This document shows, one piece after another, positions 51,115-59,305 of a stretch of DNA of 64,000 nucleotides. Below the pieces are notes generated by a model that was given only the letters and a program-made list of their open reading frames with translations, was not told where the DNA came from and ran no database searches. A program made the translations under genes and the position numbers. Source of the stretch: Opitutaceae bacterium (GTDB lineage Bacteria > Verrucomicrobiota > Verrucomicrobiia > Opitutales > Opitutaceae); NCBI GenBank assembly GCA_016715765.1, contig JADJZJ010000011.1, forward strand, positions 8,435-72,434, given 5' to 3'. The stretch's first letter is position 1, and each line of letters starts with the position of its first letter.

Positions 51115-53403
51115 ATGCATCTTCGCCCTTTCCTGATCTCGAGCCTGATCCTTCTTGTCGCCGGGCCCTTGCAGGCGGCTGATGTCGCCAACGATCTCGC
51201 GGCCCTCAAGGCGCTGCTCGCCGAACGCAACGACGTGCGCGTCAAGGACGCCGCCCAAGCCACCCCCGGGGAGGGGATGCGCCGGATGAGTGATTTCTCC
51301 AACCGGGTCTGCACGGAGGCGCTCAAGGTTTACGAGGCGCATCCGCAGGATCCGCTCCGCTGGGAGGCCGCTTTGATCGCCCTCAGGCAGCCCCGCAGCT
51401 TCGTCGTCGACGTCAAGCCCGGCTATGAAGCCGCCATGGCCGCCCGCGACACCGCGAAGATCCAGTCGCTCATCGTGCGCGACGAGGCGGCCCGCGCGGC
51501 GTGGGACCGGCGGATGGACGCGCTCGAGGGCGCCCTGTTTGCCGCCCCCGATGTGTCGCCGGCCCTGCTCGCCGAGGCCTACGCCAACGCCGTCTACCGC
51601 GTTTCCCTCCGCCGCGGCGCCCCGCCCGCGCAGCGTTGGACCGCGATGGAGCCGCTCATCGCGGCGATGGAACGGAAGGTCACCGATCCGACGATGCTCA
51701 CCCGCGCCTTCGAGATCGCGACGCGCACGATGCAGGCCGCCGATCCCGCCGCCTATGCACGCTTTCTCCAGACGCATTCGCAGAGCCCGATTCCCGAGAT
51801 CTCCCGCTGGGCCGCCGGCAAGGCCAATCTGGAGTCAGCCAGGATCAAGGCGGTGGAGATGAAATTCACGGCGGTCGACGGCCGCGAGGTCGACCTCGCG
51901 CAGCTGCGCGGCAAGGTCGTGCTCATCGATTTCTGGGCGACGTGGTGCGGACCCTGCAAGGAGGAGCTGCCCAACGTGCTGGCGAACTACCGCAAGTACC
52001 ACGACCTGGGCTTCGAGGTCGTGGGCGTGTCGCTCGACCGCGAGCAGGACCGGCAAAAGCTGGTGGACTACGCCCGCGAACAGGGCCTGCCCTGGCCGCA
52101 GCATTTCGATGGCAAGGGTTTCAAGAACGAGTTCGCCATCCGGTTTTCCGTCCGGGCCATCCCGGCGATGTTCCTGCTCGACCAGGCCGGGCGGGTCGCT
52201 TCGACCGAGGCCCGCGGGGCGAAGCTAGAGCCCGAGATCCGTCGTCTGCTCAAGCTGGATGACGCCCCCAGTGTGACGCCGGCCGGTGAACGGACGGTCT
52301 ACCGGGTCCCCCAGCCGCCTGATGCGGTGCCGGTCGTCGCGGCCGATTCCGCCATGCTTGGTGCCGGTGCGCCGGCCCCGGATTTCGTCGCGCGCGACCT
52401 CGCGGGCAACGCAGTGCGTCTTTCCGATTACCTCGGCCAGGTCCTCATCCTCGACTTCTGGGCCACCTGGTGCACGCCGTGCGTCGCCTCGATGCCGCAC
52501 ACGCAGGCGGTGGCGGCGAAGTACGCCGACCAGGGTGTGGCCGTCCTCGCGGTGTGCACCGGAGACAAGCGCACGCACTTCGAGGATTGGGTGCGGCTCA
52601 AGGCGGCGAATTATCCGGCCATCCGCTTCGTGTGCGACCCCCACGAGCAGGGCACGCCCGCCCAGGATCAGCGGGCGTCGTTGGCGCTGTACCGGGTTCC
52701 CTCCATCCCCACGCAGTTCATCATCGACCGGGAGGGGAGGATCGTCGGCACCACCAGCGGCTATTTTTCCGGGGACCCCTCCCTCGAGCAGGCGCTCGCC
52801 GCCGCCGGGGTGAAGGTTGATCCGGCGGTCCTGGCCCGGCGCGCCCCGGAGCGCAAACCGCCCATGGCGACTGCGTCCGCGGCGCCCGCAGTCCGCCGGC
52901 TCCCGCCGCCATTCACGACCGCGATTGCCCGGTTGAAGGCCGGCGACATCCTGCCGGATCTTGACCTGCAGGGGGTGGATGGCACGCCGCGCAAGCTGTC
53001 GGACTTCCGCGGGCATCCGCTCGTACTGATGTTCGTGACGGCCGAGATGATCCCGGCCGATTTTCTCGACGGCGTGGTGGCGCAGTACGGCGCGGCTGGC
53101 GTGCAGGCGCTGGCTCTGGTCACGCGCGACACGCGGGCCAACCTCGACGCGTGGCTGGCGCTGCACCGGGAGCGCGCCCATCGCTTCGCCATCGCATTCG
53201 ACCCGGCGCCGCCGGAGGATCCGCGCCAGGGTGCCATCAACCGCACCTTCCAGTTCGGTGCGCCCACGCCTTTCTCGATCGTGGTCGATGCCGAGGGCCG
53301 GTTCGTGGGGATGTTTCCCTGGAAGGTCCCGGAAGTCGGGCCCCAGGGACTCGCGGAACTCCTGCGCCGCTGCGGGATAACCGCCGGGGGCGGCTCCGGA
53401 TGA
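51115..53403 (+). CDS. Secreted protein with three thioredoxin-fold domains, module 2
   Basis: 762 residues. Signal peptide MHLRPFLISSLILLVAGPLQA. A helical N-terminal domain (about 25-245) like that of the module 1 thioredoxin, then TlpA-type domain 1 with WCGPC (about 277-281), domain 2 with WCTPC (about 452-456) and domain 3 (about 605-760) that keeps the fold signature (LPDLDLQGVDGTPRKLSDFRGHPLVLMFVTA) but has no C-x-x-C. Two redox domains plus one inactive, possibly binding, domain is unusual. ATG at 51115 is chosen over a longer frame because it gives a clean signal peptide. Confidence 0.87.
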   Translation: MHLRPFLISSLILLVAGPLQAADVANDLAALKALLAERNDVRVKDAAQATPGEGMRRMSDFSNRVCTEALKVYEAHPQDPLRWEAALIALRQPRSFVVDVKPGYEAAMAARDTAKIQSLIVRDEAARAAWDRRMDALEGALFAAPDVSPALLAEAYANAVYRVSLRRGAPPAQRWTAMEPLIAAMERKVTDPTMLTRAFEIATRTMQAADPAAYARFLQTHSQSPIPEISRWAAGKANLESARIKAVEMKFTAVDGREVDLAQLRGKVVLIDFWATWCGPCKEELPNVLANYRKYHDLGFEVVGVSLDREQDRQKLVDYAREQGLPWPQHFDGKGFKNEFAIRFSVRAIPAMFLLDQAGRVASTEARGAKLEPEIRRLLKLDDAPSVTPAGERTVYRVPQPPDAVPVVAADSAMLGAGAPAPDFVARDLAGNAVRLSDYLGQVLILDFWATWCTPCVASMPHTQAVAAKYADQGVAVLAVCTGDKRTHFEDWVRLKAANYPAIRFVCDPHEQGTPAQDQRASLALYRVPSIPTQFIIDREGRIVGTTSGYFSGDPSLEQALAAAGVKVDPAVLARRAPERKPPMATASAAPAVRRLPPPFTTAIARLKAGDILPDLDLQGVDGTPRKLSDFRGHPLVLMFVTAEMIPADFLDGVVAQYGAAGVQALALVTRDTRANLDAWLALHRERAHRFAIAFDPAPPEDPRQGAINRTFQFGAPTPFSIVVDAEGRFVGMFPWKVPEVGPQGLAELLRRCGITAGGGSG

Positions 53404-53415
53404 TTTTGGTGTGTG

Positions 53416-53492
53416 GGCTGGCTGGCGCCGCCGCGGCCCAGCCAGCCAAGGCCATGGGTCTTTTGCCCTGACCCCATGGCGGACCACCCGGC
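53416..53492. terminator. Two stem-loops after the triple-thioredoxin gene
   Basis: GGCTGGCTGG (53416-53425) pairs with CCAGCCAGCC (53438-53447); a second hairpin GCCATGGG/CCCATGGC follows (about 53451-53481). No long T tract. They probably mark the end of the module 2 transcript; the M13 peptidase gene begins 203 bases after the thioredoxin stop. Confidence 0.5.
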
Positions 53493-53606
53493 TCCCACCA
53501 TGAGCCAAGGGTGAATTGATGGCCCCCGCAGCCGCCCATCCCGCCAATTGACCACCGGCGGTTCCGCGGTTGCGGTCAGACGGTACGGCCGGCCTATTTT
53601 TTCTCC

Positions 53607-55640
53607 ATGAATCATCACCGTCTCCTCGCCGCGGCCCTGGCGCTTGGCGCCGCTTTTGCCTCCCCGCTCGCCGCGGAGGAGGCCATGATCCCGCTCAGCT
53701 TCAGCACGGCCAACATGGATCTTTCCGCCGACCCGCGCGCGGACTTTTCCAAGTACGCCTGGGGCGGCTGGGCCGCCCGGACCGAGATCCCCGCCGACAA
53801 GGCGCGCTGGGGCACCATGGACATGCTGGCGCAGAACAACTGGCACCGCATCCGCACCATCCTGGAGGAGGCCGCCGCCGCGTCCGCCGCGCCCGGTTCC
53901 AACCTGCGCAAGATCGGCGATTTCTACGCCTCCGCGATGGACGAGGCCGCCATCGAGGCCGCGGGGCTCAAGCCCGTGGAGCCCGAGCTCGCCCGCATCG
54001 CCGCCATCGCGAACCTTGACGACCTCGCCGCGTACCTGGCCGACGCCCATGTCCACGGCGGCGGGGCGCTGTTCGGCACCTATCCCTACGCCGACCAGAA
54101 GGACAACAGCCGCATCCAGCTCATCGCGGGCCAGGGCGGCCTGAGCCTGCCGACGCGCGACTACTACCTCGACGAGAAGTACGCGAAGATCCGGCCGCAA
54201 TACGTCGAGCATGTCGCCGCGATGTTCCGCCTCGCCGGCACCGAGCCGGAAGCAGCGACCAAAGACGCCGAGACCGTGCTGCTGCTCGAGACCGAACTCG
54301 CCAGGAATTCCAAGTCCGTCACCGAGCTCCGCGACCCCCTCGCCAATTACAACAAGCTGACGCTCGACGAGGCCGCCGCCCTCATGCCGGACTTTGCCTT
54401 CAAGGCGTATCTCGCGGCCTCCGGCCTGCCGGCGACCGAGCAGGACCTCAATGTGGCGCAGCCGAAATTCTTCTCCGGACTGAACCAGCTGCTCACCACG
54501 CATCCGCTCGAGGCCTGGAAGACCTACCTGCGCTGGCACGCCCTCACGGAGGCCGCGCCCTATCTCGGCGCGGCCTTCGACCGCGAGAACTTCCGTTTCT
54601 TCGGCACGGTGCTCAACGGCACCCCGGCGCAGGAGCCGCGCTGGCAGCGCGCCGCCAAGATCCTCGACAGCAAGATCGGCTTCGCGGTCGGCGAGATCTA
54701 CGTCGCGAAATACTTCCCGCCCGAGGTGCGCGGCAAGCTCGAGGCCATGGTCGCCATCATGAGCGATGTCCTGCGCGACCGCATCGTCGGCCTCGACTGG
54801 ATGACCGAGCCCACCAAGCAGAAAGCGCTCGAGAAACTGAAGACCTTCCGGGTCGTGGTCGGCTACCCCGACAAGTGGCGCGACTATTCCGCACTGACTG
54901 TCACCCGCGACAGCTATTACGATAATGTGCGCGCCGCCAACCGGTTCGAGACGCGCCGGCAGCTGGCCAAGTTTGGCCGGCCCTTTGACCGGACCGAGTG
55001 GCTCCGCACGCCCCAGCAGGTCAACGCCTACTACCAGCCCTCCGCCGGCCAGCTGGTCTTCCTCGCGGGCATCCTGCAGCCGCCGTTCTTCGATCCGGCG
55101 ATGGACGACGCCGTCAACTACGGCGCGATCGTCGCGGTCATCGGCCACGAGATATCGCACGGCTTCGACGACAAGGGCCGGCTGTACGACGCGGCGGGCA
55201 ACCTGGCCGACTGGTGGTCGCAGGAGGACGCGAATGAATTCCGCGCCCGGGCGCAGAAGCTGGTCGGCCAGTTCAACGGCTATTTCGCGCTGCCCGGCCT
55301 CGCGATCAACGGCCAGCAGACCCTCGGCGAGAACATCGGCGACCTCGGCGGCGTGTCCATCGCCTACGAGGCGCTGCAACGCTCGCTCCAGGGCAAGGAA
55401 CGGCCGCTCATCGACGGATTCACCCCCGAGCAGCGCTTCTTCCTTTCCTGGGCGCAGGTCTGGCGCACGAAGTACCGCGACGACGCGCTCAAGCGCTACG
55501 TCGCCTCCGACGTGCATTCGCCGGGCACGTTCCGCGCCTTCGGTCCGCTCGTGAACCTGCCGGAATTCTTCGCCGCCTTCGGCATCAGGGAAGGCGACCC
55601 GATGTGGCGGAAGCCCGAGGATCACGCCAAGATCTGGTGA
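53607..55640 (+). CDS. M13 family metallopeptidase (neprilysin/PepO-like), exported
   Basis: 677 residues, the normal M13 length. A signal peptide (MNHHRLLAAALALGAAFASPLAA) suggests periplasmic action. N-terminal M13_N domain to about 425; catalytic domain with the substrate motif VNAYYQP (about 472), zinc motif HEISH in VIGHEISHGFDDKG (about 513-523), the Glu ligand in LGENIGDLGG (about 573) and C-terminal FFAAFGIREGDPMWRKPEDHAKIW. M13 enzymes cut peptides below about 50 residues. Its position after the module 2 receptor and thioredoxin fits processing of an imported peptide, but it may have its own promoter. Confidence 0.93.
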   Translation: MNHHRLLAAALALGAAFASPLAAEEAMIPLSFSTANMDLSADPRADFSKYAWGGWAARTEIPADKARWGTMDMLAQNNWHRIRTILEEAAAASAAPGSNLRKIGDFYASAMDEAAIEAAGLKPVEPELARIAAIANLDDLAAYLADAHVHGGGALFGTYPYADQKDNSRIQLIAGQGGLSLPTRDYYLDEKYAKIRPQYVEHVAAMFRLAGTEPEAATKDAETVLLLETELARNSKSVTELRDPLANYNKLTLDEAAALMPDFAFKAYLAASGLPATEQDLNVAQPKFFSGLNQLLTTHPLEAWKTYLRWHALTEAAPYLGAAFDRENFRFFGTVLNGTPAQEPRWQRAAKILDSKIGFAVGEIYVAKYFPPEVRGKLEAMVAIMSDVLRDRIVGLDWMTEPTKQKALEKLKTFRVVVGYPDKWRDYSALTVTRDSYYDNVRAANRFETRRQLAKFGRPFDRTEWLRTPQQVNAYYQPSAGQLVFLAGILQPPFFDPAMDDAVNYGAIVAVIGHEISHGFDDKGRLYDAAGNLADWWSQEDANEFRARAQKLVGQFNGYFALPGLAINGQQTLGENIGDLGGVSIAYEALQRSLQGKERPLIDGFTPEQRFFLSWAQVWRTKYRDDALKRYVASDVHSPGTFRAFGPLVNLPEFFAAFGIREGDPMWRKPEDHAKIW

Positions 55641-55642
55641 AC

Positions 55643-55803
55643 GGGGGGGGGGGATTCCGAACGCTGCCGAGCCTCCTGCGGGAGCGGGTCCGGATCCCCG
55701 CCCTTACACCGACCCGCACGCGGCCACAAAAGGACAAGGGGGGGGGGGGGGGGGGGGGGGGGGGGCGGGGCCCCGCGGGCCCGCGGGGGGGGGGGGGGGG
55801 GGG
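55643..55803. other. G homopolymer runs, probable sequencing artefact
   Basis: Eleven G at 55643-55653, 28 G at 55738-55765, then a GC-only stretch (CCCCGCGGGCCCGC) and 19 G to 55803. Such runs in a genome of otherwise normal complexity suggest loss of signal in two-colour sequencing or a misassembled hairpin. They lie between convergent 3' ends, as does the G run at 27310. Confidence 0.75.
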
Positions 55804-56724
55804 CGCGCGCAGCCAGCGGGCCAGGGCGGCTTCATCCAGATCCCGGGGGCGCTCCAGCAGCCGCCAGCGCACGGTGTTCTCCATCTTCTGGCCGACGGCC
55901 GGCGTGACGAGGCCGCCGAGCGTTTCCAGTTCCACGTACGACGGAGCCGCGAAGAGCTGCACCGAAACCTCCTCGGCGTATGCGCCGGCGGGGTAGGGTG
56001 ACACCTCGTGCACGAGGATCACCTCGTCGTACACGGCGGCGATCCACGCCCCGCGGGTGCCGATGAGGTAGCGTTCATGGAAAAGCGGGGAGATGGCGGC
56101 GCGGACACAGCCGATGTCCGGCTCATGCCGGACGCGCGCTCCGGTGGGGAGCTCGGGGCGGAGATTGCGGAAGGGCGGCTCGCCGGTCTCCGGCTGGCTG
56201 TCGAGCCAGCACCACTTGGGTGTCACAAGCGTGCAGATTGTCCAGAGCTGCAGGCGCTGCGCGCCGGGTGCGACCCGGATGAAACGATTGCGGATCACAA
56301 GTCCGGATCCGTCGGGAGCCAGGGCAATCTCCCGCTCGGCGAGGATTCCGACCCAGGGGCTGACGCCGCTGCGCATCACCATGCGGTCCGCGGTGCGCTC
56401 GGTCACGGTCCAGGCGCCGTCGAGCGCCTCATCCGGCGGGAAGCGCCGGCCCTGCACGGCCAGCCAGTCGATCTGCGGGCCCCACCAGAGCTTTTCGCCA
56501 CCGTAGTTGTTCCAGCCGGCGTGCCGGACGGAGGAGAGCGGGTGGGGGTTCACCCAGATCAGATTGGATTTTCCCGCCAGGCCAAAGCCGAGGATGAGAC
56601 CGTGCGCCGGGGCCACGCCCACCTCGACCCGGTCGTTCGCGAGGACCACGGTATCATCGGTGCGGCCGGTGCCGGAAGTGCCAAGGGCGCTGAGCAGGAG
56701 GACGGTGCAGATCAGGCGAAGCAT
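55804..56724 (-). CDS. DUF4380-like exported protein, 3' end lost
   Basis: 307 residues can be read from ATG 56724 to the G runs. Signal peptide MLRLICTVLLLSALGTSG. The beta-rich body has VVLANDRVEVGVAPAHGLILGFGLAGKSNLIWVNP and WWGPQIDWLAVQGRRFPPDEALDGAWTV, resembling DUF4380 proteins, which look like carbohydrate-active beta-sandwich proteins similar to aldose epimerases. Function unknown. The C-terminus and stop are hidden by the G runs. Divergent from the heparinase-like gene, with 184 bases between. Confidence 0.7.
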
Positions 56725-56908
56725 GACGGGAGGCGCGTGCGGGAGCGCACGGCCTGATGCGAAAAGCGCCCGGCGGCGACCGCAAGCCGAAGCGGATGCG
56801 GTACTGAAAATATAGTGACAGGAATCTTGCGCGCACCGATAGCCCGAATCCCGCGCCCGTTCGTCTAACGGATGTGCGCCCCGGTGACCCTCCGCATCCT
56901 GAACGCCG

Positions 56909-58909
56909 ATGAACAACGCCCCGACCCGCGGCCTGCTCTTTGACGCCGGCGACCTGCCGCGCATCCGCGGCAATCTCCGCTCGCCCCGCTTCAGTTCGCT
57001 CTGGCGCGAAATGTCCACGATGGACCAGGCGACCGAATGGGATCCCGCCGCCGAGACCCGCTTCCTCGAAAAGGAGGTGCGATACACCAGCCACAATCAC
57101 CACATGGTGCGGGCGCGGGCGGTGCTCGAGCGCACCTCGTTCGACTACCTGATGCACGGCGACCCCGGCCAGCTCGCGCTGGCGCGGCTGGCCCTGCGCC
57201 GGCTCTGCGACTTTCCGAAGTGGGACCTGTTCCTGGAGGGCGGCCGCAGCGTGGTCGGGCTGCAGCGCGCCCCCGAGGCGGCCATCGCGGTGGCCTGCGC
57301 ACTGGACTGGCTGGGCGAGGCGCTCACGCCGGAGGAGATCACCCGGGCCGAGCAAAGCCTCGCGGACAAGGGCGCCGCCGCCTGCCATACCACCCTCTAC
57401 GGCATGAAGTTTCCGGACCGGGTGCAGGGCTGGACCATTGATCCCGAGGAGGAATATGCCTTCCGCTTCGACCTGGGCCGCTGGCCGGTGATCCTGAATT
57501 CGACCAACCTGAAAACCGTCCCGATCGCCGGCCTGGGCCTCGCGGCCTGCTGGCTGTACGGCCGGCATCCGCAGGCGGCGTCGTGGCTGGCGCTGGCGCG
57601 CTCGAGCGCGCGGGCCTTCGTGGAAATGTTTCATCCCGACGGCAGCTACGATGAGGGACCGATGTACTGGAGCTACACCGCCTCGCACCTGGCGGTCTTT
57701 GCCGAGGTCCTGTACCGCACGCTCGGCGTGGACGACCGTTCACTGATCAATTATCCCGGTACCATCCGCTACGCCCTGGCGATGAGCCTGCCCTCGGCGG
57801 GCAAACCGGTGGCCCCGCCGGCCGCGCAGCGCAGGGCCTGCGTGCCTTATGCGGTGCTCGAGCCGGCGCACGACATCGTCAATTTCGGCGACTCGGGGCT
57901 CAACCTCGACACGACGCTCGCCGCATGGGTGGCCCGGGTGCACCACGATCCGCTGGCGCAGCATGTGGCGCAGCACACGGGTCTCATCAAATCGCATTGG
58001 GGCGCCATCTGGTATGATCCGGCGATCCCCGCCACGGCCCCGGGGGCGGACCAGCTCGACCGCCGGCTCGACAACGACTGGGTCGTAACCCGCAGCGGCT
58101 GGACCGCGGGGGACGGCGTCCTGGCGTTCCGCAGCGGCGGACCGTGCAACCACGAGCACGCGGACCGCAACAGCCTCATCTTCAAGGCCCATGGCGAACG
58201 GCTCCTGCATGATCCGCTGCGGGCGGGCTATTCGTGGAAGCTGGAGCGCTGGAAGCTGCGCCAGACCGGGGCGCACACCTCGGTGCTGGTTGACGGACAG
58301 GGGCACCAGTACCACGACGGCCGCGAGGGCACCAATGCCTCCTGGGCCTGGGCCCGCATCATCAACTGGCAGACCGGCCCGGATTGGGCGCTGGTGACGA
58401 GTGATGCGACCGAGGCCTATGCCCTCGTGCAGTCCGACATCGCGCAGGTGCGGCGCACGGCCCTCTTTCTGAAACCCGATGTGCTCGTGCTGCTCGATCA
58501 GGTCCGGCTGGCCGGTCCGGCCCGGCCGGTGCAGTTGCGTTACCAGGTCTTCAACGACGACGGGCTGGGCGGCGTCCAATCCGGGGACCAAGCCTTCCGC
58601 ATCACGCGACCGCGCGCGACGCTTGCCGTGATCGTCCGGGCAACCGGGGCCCTCACCGTGCGGACCGGGCAACTCGACCTGCCCGCCGATGAAGGCGTCT
58701 TTCCCTATGCCGAGGTGGAGTCGGCGTCTGCGACGGAGCATGAGGTGCTGACCGTGGCCACCGCCCAGAAGACCAAGGGTGAACACGGTCGGCTGTTGGC
58801 CTTGCGCGAGGGTGCGGGCTGGCGGATCCAGGGCGCGCACAACGGCCGGAAGTACGACGTCCGCCTCGCGCCGGATGCGAACGGCCTGCCGGTGCCCGTC
58901 GCGAAATGA
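56909..58909 (+). CDS. Heparinase II/III family protein
   Basis: 666 residues. An N-terminal alpha/alpha-toroid (about 1-370; FEMFHPDGSYDEGPMYWSYTASHLAVFAEVLYRTL-like segment near 250) is followed by the Hep_II_III beta-sandwich beginning at VLAFRSGGPCNHEHADRNSLIFKAHGERLLHDP (about 410-442), where the H-x-H and N/D residues form the usual metal or catalytic site. The family cleaves uronic-acid-containing polysaccharides by beta-elimination; the target polymer is unknown. No signal peptide, so it probably acts on imported oligosaccharides. A strong terminator follows. Confidence 0.85.
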   Translation: MNNAPTRGLLFDAGDLPRIRGNLRSPRFSSLWREMSTMDQATEWDPAAETRFLEKEVRYTSHNHHMVRARAVLERTSFDYLMHGDPGQLALARLALRRLCDFPKWDLFLEGGRSVVGLQRAPEAAIAVACALDWLGEALTPEEITRAEQSLADKGAAACHTTLYGMKFPDRVQGWTIDPEEEYAFRFDLGRWPVILNSTNLKTVPIAGLGLAACWLYGRHPQAASWLALARSSARAFVEMFHPDGSYDEGPMYWSYTASHLAVFAEVLYRTLGVDDRSLINYPGTIRYALAMSLPSAGKPVAPPAAQRRACVPYAVLEPAHDIVNFGDSGLNLDTTLAAWVARVHHDPLAQHVAQHTGLIKSHWGAIWYDPAIPATAPGADQLDRRLDNDWVVTRSGWTAGDGVLAFRSGGPCNHEHADRNSLIFKAHGERLLHDPLRAGYSWKLERWKLRQTGAHTSVLVDGQGHQYHDGREGTNASWAWARIINWQTGPDWALVTSDATEAYALVQSDIAQVRRTALFLKPDVLVLLDQVRLAGPARPVQLRYQVFNDDGLGGVQSGDQAFRITRPRATLAVIVRATGALTVRTGQLDLPADEGVFPYAEVESASATEHEVLTVATAQKTKGEHGRLLALREGAGWRIQGAHNGRKYDVRLAPDANGLPVPVAK

Positions 58910-58928
58910 TTTTGGGTAGGTGGTTGGT

Positions 58929-58969
58929 GGCTGCATCCGCCGGGGTGGCGGGTGCAGCCGCTTTTTTTT
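58929..58969 (+). terminator. Rho-independent terminator after the heparinase-like gene
   Basis: Stem GGCTGCATCCGCC / GGCGGGTGCAGCC (13 pairs, one G-T) with a four-base loop, followed by CG and eight or more T. A textbook intrinsic terminator, 19 bases after the stop codon. Confidence 0.92.
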
Positions 58970-59002
58970 GCCAATGTCCGGAATTAGTGGGTCGGCCGGC
59001 CG

Positions 59003-59065
59003 GTGGCTACGAGCGTGAGCGAGTGGTGTTCGGCGTGCGATCCACTCGCTCACGCTCGTAGCCAC
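59003..59065. repeat. GTGGCTACGAGCG hairpin (variant with paired base changes)
   Basis: Arms 59003-59026 and 59042-59065 are perfectly complementary. Relative to the copies at 6212, 10168 and 33388 the third base is G instead of A, and the right arm carries the matching C instead of T, so pairing is kept. It stands alone without heptamer arms. Confidence 0.87.
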
Positions 59066-59186
59066 GAATCGAGCCATATTCGTCGCCCGCGGCTAAGACG
59101 AACGGAATCCAAAAAAGTATTACGCCGGTCCGCATAATTTTTCCGGCCGCGTTTTTTTTCCAAAATATCACGCGCGGGCATAGCCC

Positions 59187-59208
59187 GTGACGGTTGGTGG
59201 CCCGTCAC
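59187..59208. promoter_or_regulatory. Inverted repeat GTGACGG-N8-CCGTCAC upstream of the third TonB receptor
   Basis: Perfect seven-base arms, 97 bases before the receptor ATG. It could be an operator; no regulator gene is adjacent. The rest of 59066-59305 is A/T-richer (two T tracts near 59130 and 59155) and probably holds the promoter; no TTTAG-N20-GTC was found here. Confidence 0.4.
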
Positions 59209-59305
59209 AAATCAGTGCCGCCCTCTGTGTCGGAGCAATCCGCCGCGCGGGGTGGCCTGCAGCAAGTCAGGTAACAAAGAACAGCCATCGGGCTTCTCCC
59301 CAAAC

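Noticed and set aside
52761..55625. 954-codon minus-strand frame opposite the triple thioredoxin and M13 genes
   Set aside because: Low-complexity shadow; the plus-strand genes have signal peptides and catalytic motifs.
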